A stretch of DNA of 5,296 nt, taken from Pseudomonadota bacterium. Lineage in GTDB: Bacteria; Pseudomonadota; Alphaproteobacteria; Rhizobiales; Rhizobiaceae. The notes under the pieces are model-generated. The model was not told the origin of the DNA. It did not search any database and saw only the letters and a program-made list of their open reading frames with translations. This document shows, piece after piece, positions 4,215-5,296 of this stretch (the first letter of the stretch is position 1; each line of letters starts with the position of its first letter). The stretch spans positions 1-5,296 of the forward strand of contig JAEWKX010000358.1 of NCBI GenBank assembly GCA_023393575.1, in the 5' to 3' direction. The position numbers and the translations under genes are program-made.

Positions 4215-5296
4215 TCAGCTTTCGACGTAAGGTGGCCGGCAGAGGACGCCGCCACCGACCGCCGATCCTACTCCAGTAGTGCCCGGAAACGTCAAGGGCA
4301 ACCCCAGCAAAGATCGTACGGCCAGATAAGCCCAGGCTTCCGCCTCCATGGCGTCCCCGTCGAACCCAACCTCCTCGGCTGTCGCGACCCTCGATCCTTC
4401 ACTGCCGGCAAGGGCGGTAAGATCCTTCATCAGGACATGATTCAAACGGCCACCGCCGCACACCACGTAAAGGCGCGGACGTTCCGGCAGATGCCGGGCG
4501 GATCGCAGGATCGCTGCCGCTGCGACATAGGCAAGCGTCCTTGCTCCATCGGCAAGCTCGACTTCATCTGGCCGGGGCGGCAGAAAGTCGCCGCGGTCCA
4601 ACGACCGACGCACGGACGCGCTGAAGAAGATGGAGTCCAGATAGCGTTCCGCCAGGTCAGCGACGATGCGTCCCTCGGAGGCGATCGCGCCGCCCTGGTC
4701 GAACGGTATGCCTGCCTGGGTTTCGACCCACTGGTCGATCAGATTGTTGCCCGGACCGCTGTCGAACGCAATGATCTCGCCATTCCGGCCCAGGAAAGTC
4801 AGGTTCGATATGCCGCCGATGTTGACGAAGCATACCGGCCTTTCCTCCGTCTGCAGGGATGCTGCCAGCGCCGAATGATAGACAGGCACGAGCGGTGCTC
4901 CCTGCCCTCCGCGCCGCATATCGTTCGCCCGCATGTCGTATACCACGGGAATGTTCGTCTCTCCGGCCAGCAGCAGGCCGTCGCCAAGTTGTACCGTCAG
5001 GGCCTGATCAGGGCGGTGAAGCACGGTCTGCCCATGAAAGCCGATGAGGTCTATCCGGTCCGGCGACAGTCTGTTCTCTTCGAGAAAACGGCTCACTGCG
5101 GCTGCATGGCGCAGCGTCAATTCCCTCTCGACCGTGACGAGTATGCCCGGACGCTCGGAGCGATCACGGATCGCCCGCGCGTCAGCCAGGGACTGCTTCA
5201 ACTGGCCGCGGAACTCCGCTTCATACGGGATTCCGAGGGAGGGCCCCCGTTCCACCCTCTCTCGCCCGTCCGACCTGATAAGGGCGACGTCGATAC
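4215..5296 (-). CDS. anmK: Anhydro-N-acetylmuramic acid kinase (lacks the extreme N-terminus)
   Basis: AnmK opens the 1,6-anhydro ring of anhydro-N-acetylmuramic acid and phosphorylates it with ATP to MurNAc-6-phosphate, a cytoplasmic step of peptidoglycan recycling. The open frame runs off the right edge; 359 codons before the TGA are visible, so only about a dozen N-terminal residues are missing, given a family length near 370. The first visible residues, [10 protein letters not shown], continue the usual MSGTSxDGxD ATP-binding start, which lies outside. Visible motifs are [12 protein letters not shown] (about 84-95 of the fragment), [14 protein letters not shown] (127-140), [12 protein letters not shown] (156-167), [13 protein letters not shown] (177-189), VVCGGGRLN and [16 protein letters not shown] near the C-terminus. 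The aspartate of FDSGPGN probably is the catalytic base seen in characterised homologues. A GTG at 5255 is internal and not the real start. In related genomes tyrS often follows to the right; it is not visible here. Confidence 0.95.
   Translation of the reverse strand, partial: IDVALIRSDGRERVERGPSLGIPYEAEFRGQLKQSLADARAIRDRSERPGILVTVERELTLRHAAAVSRFLEENRLSPDRIDLIGFHGQTVLHRPDQALTVQLGDGLLLAGETNIPVVYDMRANDMRRGGQGAPLVPVYHSALAASLQTEERPVCFVNIGGISNLTFLGRNGEIIAFDSGPGNNLIDQWVETQAGIPFDQGGAIASEGRIVADLAERYLDSIFFSASVRRSLDRGDFLPPRPDEVELADGARTLAYVAAAAILRSARHLPERPRLYVVCGGGRLNHVLMKDLTALAGSEGSRVATAEEVGFDGDAMEAEAWAYLAVRSLLGLPLTFPGTTGVGSAVGGGVLCRPPYVES

Noticed and set aside
5253..5255. A GTG start for anmK at 5255 that would make the gene complete within the window.
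   Set aside because: The frame stays open to the edge, and the upstream residues [10 protein letters not shown] match the conserved AnmK N-terminal region, so the true start lies outside.

Overview
The window looks like chromosomal DNA of a GC-rich alphaproteobacterium, most likely Rhizobiaceae (Rhizobium/Sinorhizobium/Agrobacterium type). The evidence is the protein sequences, the order of a class I cysteine desulfurase followed by sufB with a divergent small alpha/beta hydrolase, and a promoter of the alphaproteobacterial CTTGAC-N17-CTAGAA form carrying a TGA-N9-TCA site like the iron-responsive operator of rhizobial RirA. This is a taxonomic inference; no database search was possible.

Layout: (1) 1-684, minus strand: first 228 codons of sufB, the scaffold subunit of the SUF Fe-S assembly machine, cut by the left edge. 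(2) 685-824: 140-base gap between two co-directional genes, crowded with inverted repeats. (3) 825-1991, minus strand: class I (NifS/IscS-type) cysteine desulfurase, first gene of the suf operon. (4) 1992-2219: divergent intergenic region with the suf promoter, an iron-operator-like site, two short perfect palindromes and a suf leader of about 145 bases. (5) 2220-2897, plus strand: COG2945-type alpha/beta hydrolase. (6) 2932-4119, minus strand: membrane-anchored diguanylate cyclase, convergent with the hydrolase across a 34-base gap. (7) 4215-5296, minus strand: anmK, anhydro-N-acetylmuramic acid kinase, lacking only its first dozen or so codons at the right edge.

How the genes work together: the desulfurase takes sulfur from cysteine and SufB (with SufC and SufD, expected beyond the left edge) builds Fe-S clusters. 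The operator overlapping the -35 element suggests iron-dependent repression, as known for rhizobial suf operons. The hydrolase is divergent and of unknown substrate. The diguanylate cyclase makes c-di-GMP and AnmK recycles peptidoglycan sugar; neither has an evident link to Fe-S assembly. I see no mobile element, CRISPR array, tRNA, rRNA or sign of recent transfer. The gene content is ordinary. The parts that merit a second look are regulatory: the suf promoter/leader and the structured gap before sufB.
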